Below are positions 1 to 6,909 of a stretch of 10,979 bases of DNA, piece after piece (position 1 is the stretch's first letter; each line of letters begins with the position of its first letter). The stretch is taken from NCBI GenBank assembly GCA_031283975.1, contig JAITAT010000140.1, forward strand, positions 1-10,979, read 5' to 3'. A program made the position numbers and the translations under genes. Origin of the DNA: Synergistaceae bacterium (lineage in GTDB: Bacteria > Synergistota > Synergistia > Synergistales > Synergistaceae). Under the pieces are notes generated by a model. The model was given only the letters and a program-made list of their open reading frames with translations, did no database searches and had not been told where the DNA came from.

Positions 1-1017
1 TCTCCAACCGCACGGCGAACACTCGTCCGCCGTGTCGCGGCGCGCCGCCGCCCGCGCCGCCAGGGCAAGCTCGTTCCAACAGCCAATCGGTTCATCCCAC
101 AGAAATTGATTGCGAAAAACCGCCCCGTCCCATCTGACCGACAATATTCCGGCTCCGGACGGACGCCCCGCCGAACGCTCCATCAATTCCGCGGCGTCCC
201 GAAGCCGCGCCCCGGAATTCAAATCGAGGTATTCGTACACCCTCACGCTGTCCGACGCGTCGCCGACGGTCAATATCTGCGGGCAATCGGAGCCGCGCGA
301 AACGCCCAGCCCGTCGGCCCACTCTATAATGCGCCGCGCCGCGGCGTCCGCGTCGGCTGAGTCCGGAACAAGCGAAGCGCCGCGCGCCCCTCTGCCGGAA
401 CGGATGAAGCGGTAGAAGCATATCCTCGACGTCGGGAGTCCTTCCATGACGGCCAGCACTTCATCGAGATGGTCTATGACCTGCCGCGCGAGCGTCACCC
501 TCGCTCCGACGCGGCACCCTCTGGACGCGAGACGTTCGATCGATGATACTGAGGAGTCGAACGCTCCCGCGCGCCCTCTGAATTCGTCATGAATCTCTCT
601 CGTGCCATCCAGGCTTATGCCGACGTACTCCGCGTAACGCGCCAACATCGACGCCGCGTGCTCGTCTATGAGAGTCCCGTTCGTCGATACGGTGATCTTC
701 AGCCCGAGCCCCCGCGCTTTTTTCATATACGAAAATAAATTCGGACAGTCGAGCGGTTCTCCGCCGGACAACAGAAGAACCGGAACCAAATTCGCCGCGC
801 ACGATCTTATAAACGCCTCGGCGTCTTTTTCATTCATTTCAGGTTCCCGCGAATCGGGGCCGGAGTCGGAGTAGCAATGAGCGCATGAAAGATTGCATCT
901 CCCGGTCATGTGCCAGACAACCACCGGGAAAACGAATCCCGTTTTTGAAGGGTATCTCAGCGCGTCGCCGGGATATGATAATTTACCCGGATTCAAGAGG
1001 CGTGAAATATTTATCAA
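1..1017 (-). CDS. Radical SAM protein with SPASM-like C-terminal region (3' end cut by window)
   Basis: The reading frame stays open to the left edge, giving 339 visible residues. After the lead-in VVVWHMTGRC comes the CxxxCxxC motif (Cys41, Cys45, Cys48), which binds the SAM-cleaving 4Fe-4S cluster. SGGEPL (84-89) matches the SAM-binding GGE motif, and VSTNGT (110-115) and ISLDG (134-138) are further core-strand motifs. Near the edge, Cys313, Cys333 and Cys336 (CSPCGW) resemble the auxiliary-cluster ligands of SPASM/twitch proteins. The lead-in and core resemble heme d1/AhbC/NirJ-type and peptide-maturase radical SAM enzymes, but the substrate cannot be told. The start is uncertain: the frame is closed upstream by rimI's own TGA, and the first usable codon is a TTG 9 bases after it, preceded by a weak GGGTGA. 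TTG at 996 is an alternative with no visible ribosome site. The family is sure; the role is not. Confidence 0.88.
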   Translation of the reverse strand, partial: MINISRLLNPGKLSYPGDALRYPSKTGFVFPVVVWHMTGRCNLSCAHCYSDSGPDSREPEMNEKDAEAFIRSCAANLVPVLLLSGGEPLDCPNLFSYMKKARGLGLKITVSTNGTLIDEHAASMLARYAEYVGISLDGTREIHDEFRGRAGAFDSSVSSIERLASRGCRVGARVTLARQVIDHLDEVLAVMEGLPTSRICFYRFIRSGRGARGASLVPDSADADAAARRIIEWADGLGVSRGSDCPQILTVGDASDSVRVYEYLDLNSGARLRDAAELMERSAGRPSGAGILSVRWDGAVFRNQFLWDEPIGCWNELALAARAAARRDTADECSPCGWR

Positions 1018-1026
1018 CGAATCCCG

Positions 1027-1485
1027 TCACCCGAGACGCAACGGGAGGCGCGCCGTCAGGACAAGCGCGTCCTCCCCGTCCGCGTAATAACCTTTCACCC
1101 TCGACAAATACACAAAACCGATGGACGCGTAAAAATCGCGGGCGATAGCGTTGTTAGAACGAACCTCAAGGCACATCCTTCTGCATTGCCAATCCTCGGA
1201 TATTTCGCCGAAAGCGGCCATGATTTGGAGCGCTATTCCCTGCCGTCTGTATTCGGGCAAGACCGCCAGGTTCATCAGATGGGCCGTGTCCTCGGCCCTC
1301 CCCAGTACCCCATAACCGGCTATTTCCCCTTTGACTGTCGCCTTGAGGTATATCGCGCTCCCAGGTTCGTTCAGATCGCGCTCGATAAGGCGTTCCTCCC
1401 ACGGAATGTCGAAACATACGGCCTCTATTCCAACAAGCGATTTGATATCGCCCGGAACGCAGAAATCTATATCGACGATCTGCAT
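1027..1485 (-). CDS. rimI: RimI-type N-alpha-acetyltransferase (GNAT fold)
   Basis: A 152-residue GNAT protein, the usual RimI length. RimI moves acetyl from acetyl-CoA to the N-terminal amine of ribosomal protein S18, and in many bacteria of other proteins. The strand-turn MNLAVLPEYRRQGIA (71-85) holds the R/Q-x-x-G-x-A acetyl-CoA pyrophosphate loop. LEVRSNNAIARDFYASIGF (106-124) is the RimI signature; Glu107 and Tyr119 match in spacing the general base and acid of E. coli RimI (Glu103/Tyr115). The YYADGEDALVL tail is also typical. The start is the only ATG before an upstream in-frame TAG. It lies 30 bases after the purA stop with at most a weak ribosome site, so it is probably read through from purA. 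In many bacteria rimI sits with tsaB/tsaD; those genes are not in this window. Confidence 0.92.
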   Translation of the reverse strand: MQIVDIDFCVPGDIKSLVGIEAVCFDIPWEERLIERDLNEPGSAIYLKATVKGEIAGYGVLGRAEDTAHLMNLAVLPEYRRQGIALQIMAAFGEISEDWQCRRMCLEVRSNNAIARDFYASIGFVYLSRVKGYYADGEDALVLTARLPLRLG

Positions 1486-1515
1486 GCCGCAAACGGCCTG
1501 GACGCGCTAAACGCG

Positions 1516-2814
1516 TTAAAAATTTCTGAATATCGTGTCTTCCCTGCCCGGGCCGACGCCTATCAGCCCGACCGGAACGCCGGTCGACTTCTCGATGAAG
1601 CCGATGTAGTCGCGCGCGGCGGCCGGAAGTTCGTCGAAGGTACGGCATTTAGAAATATCCTCCCGCCACGACGGGAAACTCTCATACACCGGCGCAACGC
1701 CTTCGAGGACATACGCGGAATTTGGGAACACGTCGGAACGGCGCCCGTCCGTTTCATACTCAGTGCAAACCTTCAGTTCGTCGAAACCCGAGAGAACATC
1801 CAGCTTCGTGAGCGCGATCACACCCAACCCATTTATCCGCGCGGCGTAATTGAGCGCCACGATATCGAGCCAGCCGCATCTGCGAGGGCGTCCAGTGGTA
1901 ACGCCGTATTCGTCACCTTTCTCGCGAAGCCGCTCGCCGATCACGCCGTGGTCTTCCGTGGGAAACGGGCCTTCCCCGACCCTGGTGCAATATGCCTTGA
2001 CTACGCCAATCACGCGATCGAAACGCCCCGGGGAGAGGGTGCCCCCCGTGCAGCATCCACCCGAAACGCAGCTCGAACTTGTCACGAAAGGATACGTCCC
2101 GTGGTCCACATCGAGCAAGGTCCCCTGTGCGCCCTCGAAGAGAATTTTTTTGCCGTTTTTCGCCGCTGAGTCTATTTCAATGGAAGAATCCCCGATATAC
2201 GGCGCCATAAAGCGCCCCCACCCAAGGGCTTTTTCGTATAGTTCGCCGAAATTCAGCCCGGGCTCGCCATATATTTTTTCGAGTATGAGACTTTTCTCCT
2301 CCACATTCATGCGCAGCTTGTTCTCCAGTATTTCGGGGCGGACGAGATCCTCGACCCTGATACCGATACGATTGTATTTATCGACATAACATGAGCCTAT
2401 CCCTCTGCCGGTGGTACCTATCGCCGATCCGTGCGGCTTCGCCGCGCGCGCCTGTTCGGAGAGGACGTCGAGCCGCTTGTGATACGGCATCACGACGTGA
2501 GCGCCGCCGCTGACGACCAGCCTGGTCCCTATTTTTTCGGGCGCGGGATCGAGACCGTTAACCTCCGATATAAACTGTTCGGGGTCCAGCACCACGCCGT
2601 TGCCGACTACGCACAACCGGTTCGGATACAGCATTCCGGACGGAAGAAGGTGAAACACATGCTTTTTACCGCCGACTATCACTGTGTGCCCCGCGTTCGC
2701 GCCCCCCTGATAGCGAACCACCACGTCCGCCTCGCGAGCCAGAACGTCGACCACCCGCCCCTTACCCTCGTCACCCCACTGGGCTCCTATAAGAGCCTGT
2801 ACGTCGTTTTTCAT
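1516..2814 (-). CDS. purA: Adenylosuccinate synthetase
   Basis: PurA joins IMP and aspartate using GTP to make adenylosuccinate, the first committed step to AMP, in the cytoplasm. At 432 residues it has the normal length and all main blocks: QWGDEGKGR (12-20) with catalytic Asp15, GGANAGHTV (37-45) with catalytic His43, LPSGML (57-62), GTTGRGIG (133-140), LFEGAQGTLLDVDHGTYPF (225-243), VGEGPFPTE (279-287), GVTTGRPRRCGWLD (304-317), TKLDVLSGFDEL (336-347) and the C-terminal VGPGRE. One small departure is Ser141 where most family members have Pro after GTTGRGIG. The ATG start is set by AAGGAGGA at 2821-2828, six bases upstream. The gene has its own strong ribosome site after a 61-base gap from the S41 peptidase gene, the longest gap in the window, so it could be partly independently expressed, though no promoter is evident. 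Confidence 0.98.
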   Translation of the reverse strand: MKNDVQALIGAQWGDEGKGRVVDVLAREADVVVRYQGGANAGHTVIVGGKKHVFHLLPSGMLYPNRLCVVGNGVVLDPEQFISEVNGLDPAPEKIGTRLVVSGGAHVVMPYHKRLDVLSEQARAAKPHGSAIGTTGRGIGSCYVDKYNRIGIRVEDLVRPEILENKLRMNVEEKSLILEKIYGEPGLNFGELYEKALGWGRFMAPYIGDSSIEIDSAAKNGKKILFEGAQGTLLDVDHGTYPFVTSSSCVSGGCCTGGTLSPGRFDRVIGVVKAYCTRVGEGPFPTEDHGVIGERLREKGDEYGVTTGRPRRCGWLDIVALNYAARINGLGVIALTKLDVLSGFDELKVCTEYETDGRRSDVFPNSAYVLEGVAPVYESFPSWREDISKCRTFDELPAAARDYIGFIEKSTGVPVGLIGVGPGREDTIFRNF

Positions 2815-2820
2815 CGCTTA

Positions 2821-2828
2821 TCCTCCTT
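2821..2828 (-). promoter_or_regulatory. Ribosome binding site of purA
   Basis: AAGGAGGA on the minus strand, six bases before the purA ATG. It is a near-perfect anti-16S match and fixes the start. It is the strongest such site in the left half of the window. Confidence 0.85.
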
Positions 2829-2875
2829 ATTTACGCATTTCGCGGCCCACGCCCAGTTTGACGGTATCCGCGGCG

Positions 2876-4069
2876 TCAATTCTTCGGAACCAGCAGGACG
2901 TTTTTCATAACGCCGAGCGCTTTTTGAAGCTGTTTGTCTTCCGACGTCACCTGAGTGAACTCGCCTTCGACGACGTAATCGGGAATGAGCCCCTTGTGAT
3001 CTATTATCTTGCCGGACGGGGTCATGTAACGAGCCACGGAAATATACATGCCGGCCTTGTCGGGCAGTGGGAAAAGGGACTGCACCGAACCCTTTCCGTA
3101 ACTTTTGGCCCCAACCAAAGGGGCTCTTTTGAGATCCTGCACGGCGCCCGCCACTATCTCTGACGCGCTGGCGCTGCCTTCGTTGATCAAAACCACGAGC
3201 GGAAGTTCGGTGGCTTTCCCGCGCGAGGCGTAAAGTTCCTCGTCGAACCTGCTGACGCGGCTTTTCAGGCTGACTACCAAGCCTCCGTCGACGAAGAGCG
3301 ACGCCACGTCCACCGCCACGTTCAACAGACCTCCCGGGTTGTTCCTGACATCGAGTATTATGCCCTCCGCGCCCGTTTCCGACGCCTTTGTAATGGCGTC
3401 TCCGAGTTCCGACGCGCTCTTTTGATGGAAATTGTTGAGCTTGATATAGGCTATCTTGTCCATCATCTGGAAACGGACGGTCTTTATATTTATAATCTCG
3501 CGCGTCATCTCGAACGACTTGAGTTCGTCCTCCCCGCCGCGCCTCATCCAAACCGTGACGGATGTATTCGGAAGGCCCCTCAGTATCTTGACGACGTCGT
3601 TCTGATCCATGCCTATCACGATTTCCTCATCTATCTTGACTATCTCGTCGAGCGGCTTTATCCCGGCCTTTTCAGCCGGCGTGTCCTCTATGGGGCTGAT
3701 AACGAGTATTTTGCCGTCGCGGGCGCCTATATACATCCCGAGCCCGCCGTACTCGCCCTCCATTTCCATTCCTTCCTCGTCCAGTTGTTCCGGATCGACG
3801 AATCTGGTATACGGATCGTCTATCGCCGAGATCATCCCTTTGAGCGAACCGTAGAACAGTTTCCGCTCGTCCGGCAGATTTTCCTCGTCGACGAAGAATG
3901 TTTCCAGATAATTTCTGACCTGGCTCATGGTCATTAAATTACGCTGCGTGAACGGCAGAAGTTTCGACCACTCGCTCCCTTGATCGGACGCGCCGGCGGC
4001 CATAATGGCCGTCACGGCGAACACCCCTATAAAAACGCCAATCAGGATATCCCTGACCCTTTTAAGCAT
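2876..4069 (-). CDS. S41 family carboxyl-terminal processing peptidase (CtpA/CtpB type)
   Basis: A 397-residue serine protease that trims or degrades proteins outside the cytoplasmic membrane. Residues 8-25 form a hydrophobic N-terminal signal anchor. Next come an N-terminal helical segment containing LKGMISAIDDPYTRF (76-90), typical of the family, and a PDZ domain (about 105-180, GGLGMYIG and SPIEDTPAEKAGI) that recognises substrate C termini. The S41 catalytic core follows: DVRNNPGG (240-247), NEGSASASEI with nucleophile Ser301, and SYGKGSVQ with general base Lys326 and Gln330. The Ser-to-Lys spacing of 25 and Lys-to-Gln spacing of 4 agree with CtpB-type enzymes, so it should be active. It ends with the usual PSGKIIDHKGLIPDYVVE block. 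The start follows an in-frame stop 6 bases upstream; the ribosome site is weak. Its place after the FtsEX-partner hydrolase gene suggests control of that hydrolase or of envelope proteins, which is inference. Confidence 0.95.
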   Translation of the reverse strand: MLKRVRDILIGVFIGVFAVTAIMAAGASDQGSEWSKLLPFTQRNLMTMSQVRNYLETFFVDEENLPDERKLFYGSLKGMISAIDDPYTRFVDPEQLDEEGMEMEGEYGGLGMYIGARDGKILVISPIEDTPAEKAGIKPLDEIVKIDEEIVIGMDQNDVVKILRGLPNTSVTVWMRRGGEDELKSFEMTREIINIKTVRFQMMDKIAYIKLNNFHQKSASELGDAITKASETGAEGIILDVRNNPGGLLNVAVDVASLFVDGGLVVSLKSRVSRFDEELYASRGKATELPLVVLINEGSASASEIVAGAVQDLKRAPLVGAKSYGKGSVQSLFPLPDKAGMYISVARYMTPSGKIIDHKGLIPDYVVEGEFTQVTSEDKQLQKALGVMKNVLLVPKN

Positions 4070-4104
4070 TACGCATCATCAACTTTCAACGAATTTTAAT
4101 GGAA

Positions 4105-5313
4105 CTACTGCAAATATTTCATGGGATCGGTCGTGTTGCCGTTCACTCTGACCTCGAAGTGCAGATGATTGCCGGTGGCCACTCCGGTCGCCCCGACTCT
4201 GCCGATTTTATCGCCGGTCTTAACTTTAGCGTTCTCAACTGTGTCGATTCCCGACAGATGCGCGTACACCGTCGTGAGGTCGCTGCCATGATCGACTATC
4301 ACAACCTGACCGTACCCCCTGAGCCAGCCGGTATAAAGCACTTCCCCGTCGGCGGCGGATCTCACCGCGTCGCCCCTGTTGCCGTCTATATCGATTCCGG
4401 TGTGCGTGGCCTTCGTTTTAAATACCGGGTGTATCCTGGTGCCGTAAGGGCTGTTTATTTTGCCTCTGAGCGGCCACGCGAACTTCCCGCCCTTATACGA
4501 CAACGCCGGACCATTGTTTTTGCCCTGTCTCTTTTTCTGCGCGAGAAGGTCGTTCACCTTCGATTTCAATTCCTTGGAAGCGCGCAGCAGTTCGTCTTGT
4601 TCCGCCTGAAAGAGCGCTTTGTCCTTTCGGGCCTGCTGCAGCATCTTGTTTCTTTCATTGGATGTGCGCTGTATGGTGGTTTTTTGCTTCTCCAGATCCT
4701 TGTTTCTCCTGTCGAGCTCGTTTCTCTGCTTTTCGAGCTCGGCTCTCGCCCTGTCGAGCGCGTCTTTTTCTATCATCAGCTCTCTTATCAGCGACTTGTC
4801 CTGTTCCGCTATCCTCGACAGCAGATAAGACGTCGAAAGCGCGTCCTGCGTCCCGCTCGCGGACATCAGAAGGCTGAACTCGGCCGCTCCGCCATATTTA
4901 TACACCGCGACCACGCGCTCTTTGAGAAGTTTTTTCGCCCGATCCATCCGCAGTTCGGTCTCTTGGATCTTCACTACCGTGTCAGTGAGTTTGTTGGAGA
5001 CCTGGGCGCGTTTCAGCTCCGTGACGTTGAGGCGCTGTTCGGCCTCGGCGAGCTGATTGCTCAGTTTTGAAATGTCGTTGATCGCCTTTTCCTCTTTTTT
5101 CTTGGCGTCTTTCAGCTTTGCGTCGGTCTTTTTTATCTCACGTTCCATCGTATCGAGCCGTTTTTGCTGATTGGTCAACTCTTTTTCGATATCCACATTC
5201 GACGCTGGGGCGGCGGCGACGGGAATAGCCGCTAAAACCAAACCGAATATCACGGATGACAAAACCGCGCGCATCTTTCCCGAAAGTGAAGTCCCATCCA
5301 TGCTGCGTATCAT
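4105..5313 (-). CDS. Secreted coiled-coil M23/LytM peptidoglycan endopeptidase, EnvC-like FtsEX partner
   Basis: A 402-residue exported protein. Residues 14-35 form a signal peptide with cleavage probably around 35-37 (AAAPAS). Two long charged heptad-rich stretches (about 42-135 and 170-265) form the coiled coil seen in EnvC and in Gram-positive FtsEX-linked hydrolases, with a short YGGAAEFSLLMSA segment between. The C-terminal M23 domain (about 285-402) has SPYGTRIHPV, HTGIDID with zinc ligands His304 and Asp308, YAHLSG with His352, and HLHFEVR with His383/His385. All zinc and catalytic positions are present, unlike E. coli EnvC, whose LytM domain is inactive and only activates amidases, so this protein is predicted to cut cross-link peptides itself. 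It follows ftsX by 27 bases. The ATG at 5313 is chosen over a GTG at 5331 because AGAGGAG lies eight bases before the ATG. Confidence 0.93.
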   Translation of the reverse strand: MIRSMDGTSLSGKMRAVLSSVIFGLVLAAIPVAAAPASNVDIEKELTNQQKRLDTMEREIKKTDAKLKDAKKKEEKAINDISKLSNQLAEAEQRLNVTELKRAQVSNKLTDTVVKIQETELRMDRAKKLLKERVVAVYKYGGAAEFSLLMSASGTQDALSTSYLLSRIAEQDKSLIRELMIEKDALDRARAELEKQRNELDRRNKDLEKQKTTIQRTSNERNKMLQQARKDKALFQAEQDELLRASKELKSKVNDLLAQKKRQGKNNGPALSYKGGKFAWPLRGKINSPYGTRIHPVFKTKATHTGIDIDGNRGDAVRSAADGEVLYTGWLRGYGQVVIVDHGSDLTTVYAHLSGIDTVENAKVKTGDKIGRVGATGVATGNHLHFEVRVNGNTTDPMKYLQ

Positions 5314-5321
5314 ACTGACGT

Positions 5322-5328
5322 CTCCTCT
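5322..5328 (-). promoter_or_regulatory. Ribosome binding site deciding the start of the EnvC-like gene
   Basis: AGAGGAG lies eight bases before ATG 5313. A GTG at 5331 is in frame but would put this site inside the coding region and has little room for a site of its own after the ftsX stop, so the shorter protein is preferred. Confidence 0.75.
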
Positions 5329-5340
5329 CACTCTATCAAT

Positions 5341-6225
5341 TTACAGCGGCTTCATTGCCCTTCTGGTAAACGTCTCCACCGCAATCAGACTCGCTATCAG
5401 GCTGACGGTGGCGCCGGCCCCTACAAGTATCAGTCCCAGTTCCAGCACGACGCTGTTGCTCTCCAAAAAAGGCAGAAACGGCATCAAATCCTTCAACCTG
5501 GCTATTATCCCGTTATAACTCAACGCAAGGAATATGCTGGCGCCCAGGGATCCGGCCCCTCCGAGGATGATTCCCTGAAGGACGAACGGCATGGCCACAA
5601 ATGTGGGAGTGGCTCCCACCAGCAGCATTATCCCTATCTCTTCCTCTTTTGAGTAGACGGCTATACGTATCGTGTTAAAAAGCACCACCGCGGAAGCGGT
5701 GATTGCGACTATCAGCATGGCAAGGGAGAAGTGTCCCGCGAAACTGGAGAATTTCGCGAGTTTTTCAGCCAGTTTGCCGGCGTAAACTATGTCGTTTATC
5801 AACGGAATGGCCGCGAGAGCCATGACTACGGACTCTATGTTGTCGGCCCTGTCTATGGACACTTCGAGACTCGACGGCAGCGGGTTCTCTCCGAGCAGCG
5901 TAAGTACGTCCGCGCGATCGGGCAGACGCTGTTTCAGACGTTCGAGCGCCATCTCCTGCGTTATGATCACGACCTTCGTCACGTGACCGATATCGGCGAC
6001 GGCGCGCGCCGCCTCCTCGTAATTGGCGTTCGGCGCGAGATACGCCTGTATGGACAGTTCGCCCTCGAGAATATCGACTATGTGCCTCGTATTGAGGACC
6101 AGCAGCACCGACGCCCCTATCAGATAAAATACCGCCATCGACGTGAATATTGTGAGGAACGCGAGCCCCCAGTGCCTTATTATGAGGCGGGCTCCGTCGC
6201 GCAGGGCGTACTTAAAGCTCCCCAT
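5341..6225 (-). CDS. ftsX: Cell division protein FtsX (ABC transporter-like permease)
   Basis: FtsX is the membrane half of FtsEX. It passes ATP-driven shape changes from FtsE across the membrane to a periplasmic peptidoglycan hydrolase or activator. At 294 residues it has the four-helix layout: TM1 about 22-45, an outer domain about 46-165 (with NPLPSSLEV at 114-122, a family hallmark), TM2 about 166-186, TM3 about 210-236 and TM4 about 262-284. EEEIGIMLLVGAT (194-206) is the cytoplasmic coupling segment typical of FtsX. The start overlaps the last 14 bases of ftsE, with GGAAGG about ten bases before the ATG, so the pair is translationally coupled. The next gene encodes its likely outer partner, the coiled-coil/LytM peptidase. 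Confidence 0.96.
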   Translation of the reverse strand: MGSFKYALRDGARLIIRHWGLAFLTIFTSMAVFYLIGASVLLVLNTRHIVDILEGELSIQAYLAPNANYEEAARAVADIGHVTKVVIITQEMALERLKQRLPDRADVLTLLGENPLPSSLEVSIDRADNIESVVMALAAIPLINDIVYAGKLAEKLAKFSSFAGHFSLAMLIVAITASAVVLFNTIRIAVYSKEEEIGIMLLVGATPTFVAMPFVLQGIILGGAGSLGASIFLALSYNGIIARLKDLMPFLPFLESNSVVLELGLILVGAGATVSLIASLIAVETFTRRAMKPL

Positions 6226-6907
6226 CGAGATTGTACCTTCCCCTTCTCTCGTCTCGCACCACGCGTCCGGACCTTATTCCGACGACGCGCTGTCTGAACG
6301 CGTCGACCAGATACTGATTGTGCGTCGCCATGATCACGGTGGTGCCGAGCGCGTTTATGGACATTATGAGCTGCATTATCTCCTCCGCTGTGTGGAGGTC
6401 GAGATTGCCGGTGGGTTCGTCGGCGAGCAGAACCGACGGAGAGTTCACTATCGCCCTCGCCACCGCCACTCGCTGCTGTTCCCCGCCTGACAGCTGCGGG
6501 GGATAGAGAAAACGCCTGCGCCAGAGGTTGACCTGATCGAGTATTTCACCGGTGCGCTCCTTGACCTCGCGGGGCGGAGCGCCCAGAACCTCGAGTACAA
6601 AAGCGACGTTCTCGAACACATTCAGGTGAGGCAAAAGACAAAAATCCTGAAATATTATGCCGATATCCCGCCTGAATATCGAGAGGTCCACCCTGCTTAT
6701 CTTTCGGAGCGAAAAAGAACCGACGGTTATCTGGCCCCTCGTCGGAGCGACTTCCCTCGTTATGCAGCGAAGCAGCGTCGTCTTCCCGGAACCTGTAGGC
6801 CCTACGAGGTAAACGAACTCGCCCTTCGGTATTTCCAGATAAACATCTTCCAGCGCGGTTATATCGGGGTAAAATACCTTGCTGACCCCGGAAAAGCGGA
6901 TATCCAT
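6212..6907 (-). CDS. ftsE: Cell division ATP-binding protein FtsE
   Basis: A 231-residue ABC ATPase, the normal FtsE length. Motifs in order: Walker A GPTGSGKT (36-43), Q-loop Gln87 in IIFQDFCLLP, signature LSGGEQQRVAVARA (139-152), Walker B VLLADEPTGNLD (159-170) and switch His196 in MATHN. It forms a dimer on the inner face of the membrane and drives FtsX. The family is confirmed by the ftsX gene overlapping its 3' end. A short basic tail (SGRVVRDERRGRYN, 213-226) follows the ATPase core. The start ATG has AGGAGG five bases upstream, supplied by the last codons of the preceding transketolase-like gene. Confidence 0.96.
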   Translation of the reverse strand: MDIRFSGVSKVFYPDITALEDVYLEIPKGEFVYLVGPTGSGKTTLLRCITREVAPTRGQITVGSFSLRKISRVDLSIFRRDIGIIFQDFCLLPHLNVFENVAFVLEVLGAPPREVKERTGEILDQVNLWRRRFLYPPQLSGGEQQRVAVARAIVNSPSVLLADEPTGNLDLHTAEEIMQLIMSINALGTTVIMATHNQYLVDAFRQRVVGIRSGRVVRDERRGRYNLDGEL

Positions 6908-6909
6908 AG

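Noticed and set aside
1186..2169. A 327-codon open frame on the plus strand across rimI and purA
   Set aside because: It runs antisense through two clearly functional genes and has no protein-family signal.
2815..2875. Possible small peptide or terminator between the S41 gene and purA
   Set aside because: A short open stretch ending in REMRK exists in a shifted frame but has no start with a ribosome site, and no stem-loop with a T-run is visible.
2811..3551. A 246-codon minus-strand frame overlapping the 3' part of the S41 peptidase gene
   Set aside because: It is a shifted frame of the peptidase gene with a very basic, low-complexity translation; the true frame carries the catalytic motifs.
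4099..5070. A 323-codon open frame on the plus strand opposite the EnvC-like gene
   Set aside because: It is antisense to a gene with complete family motifs, shows no recognisable domain, and arises easily opposite GC-rich, charged coiled-coil codons.
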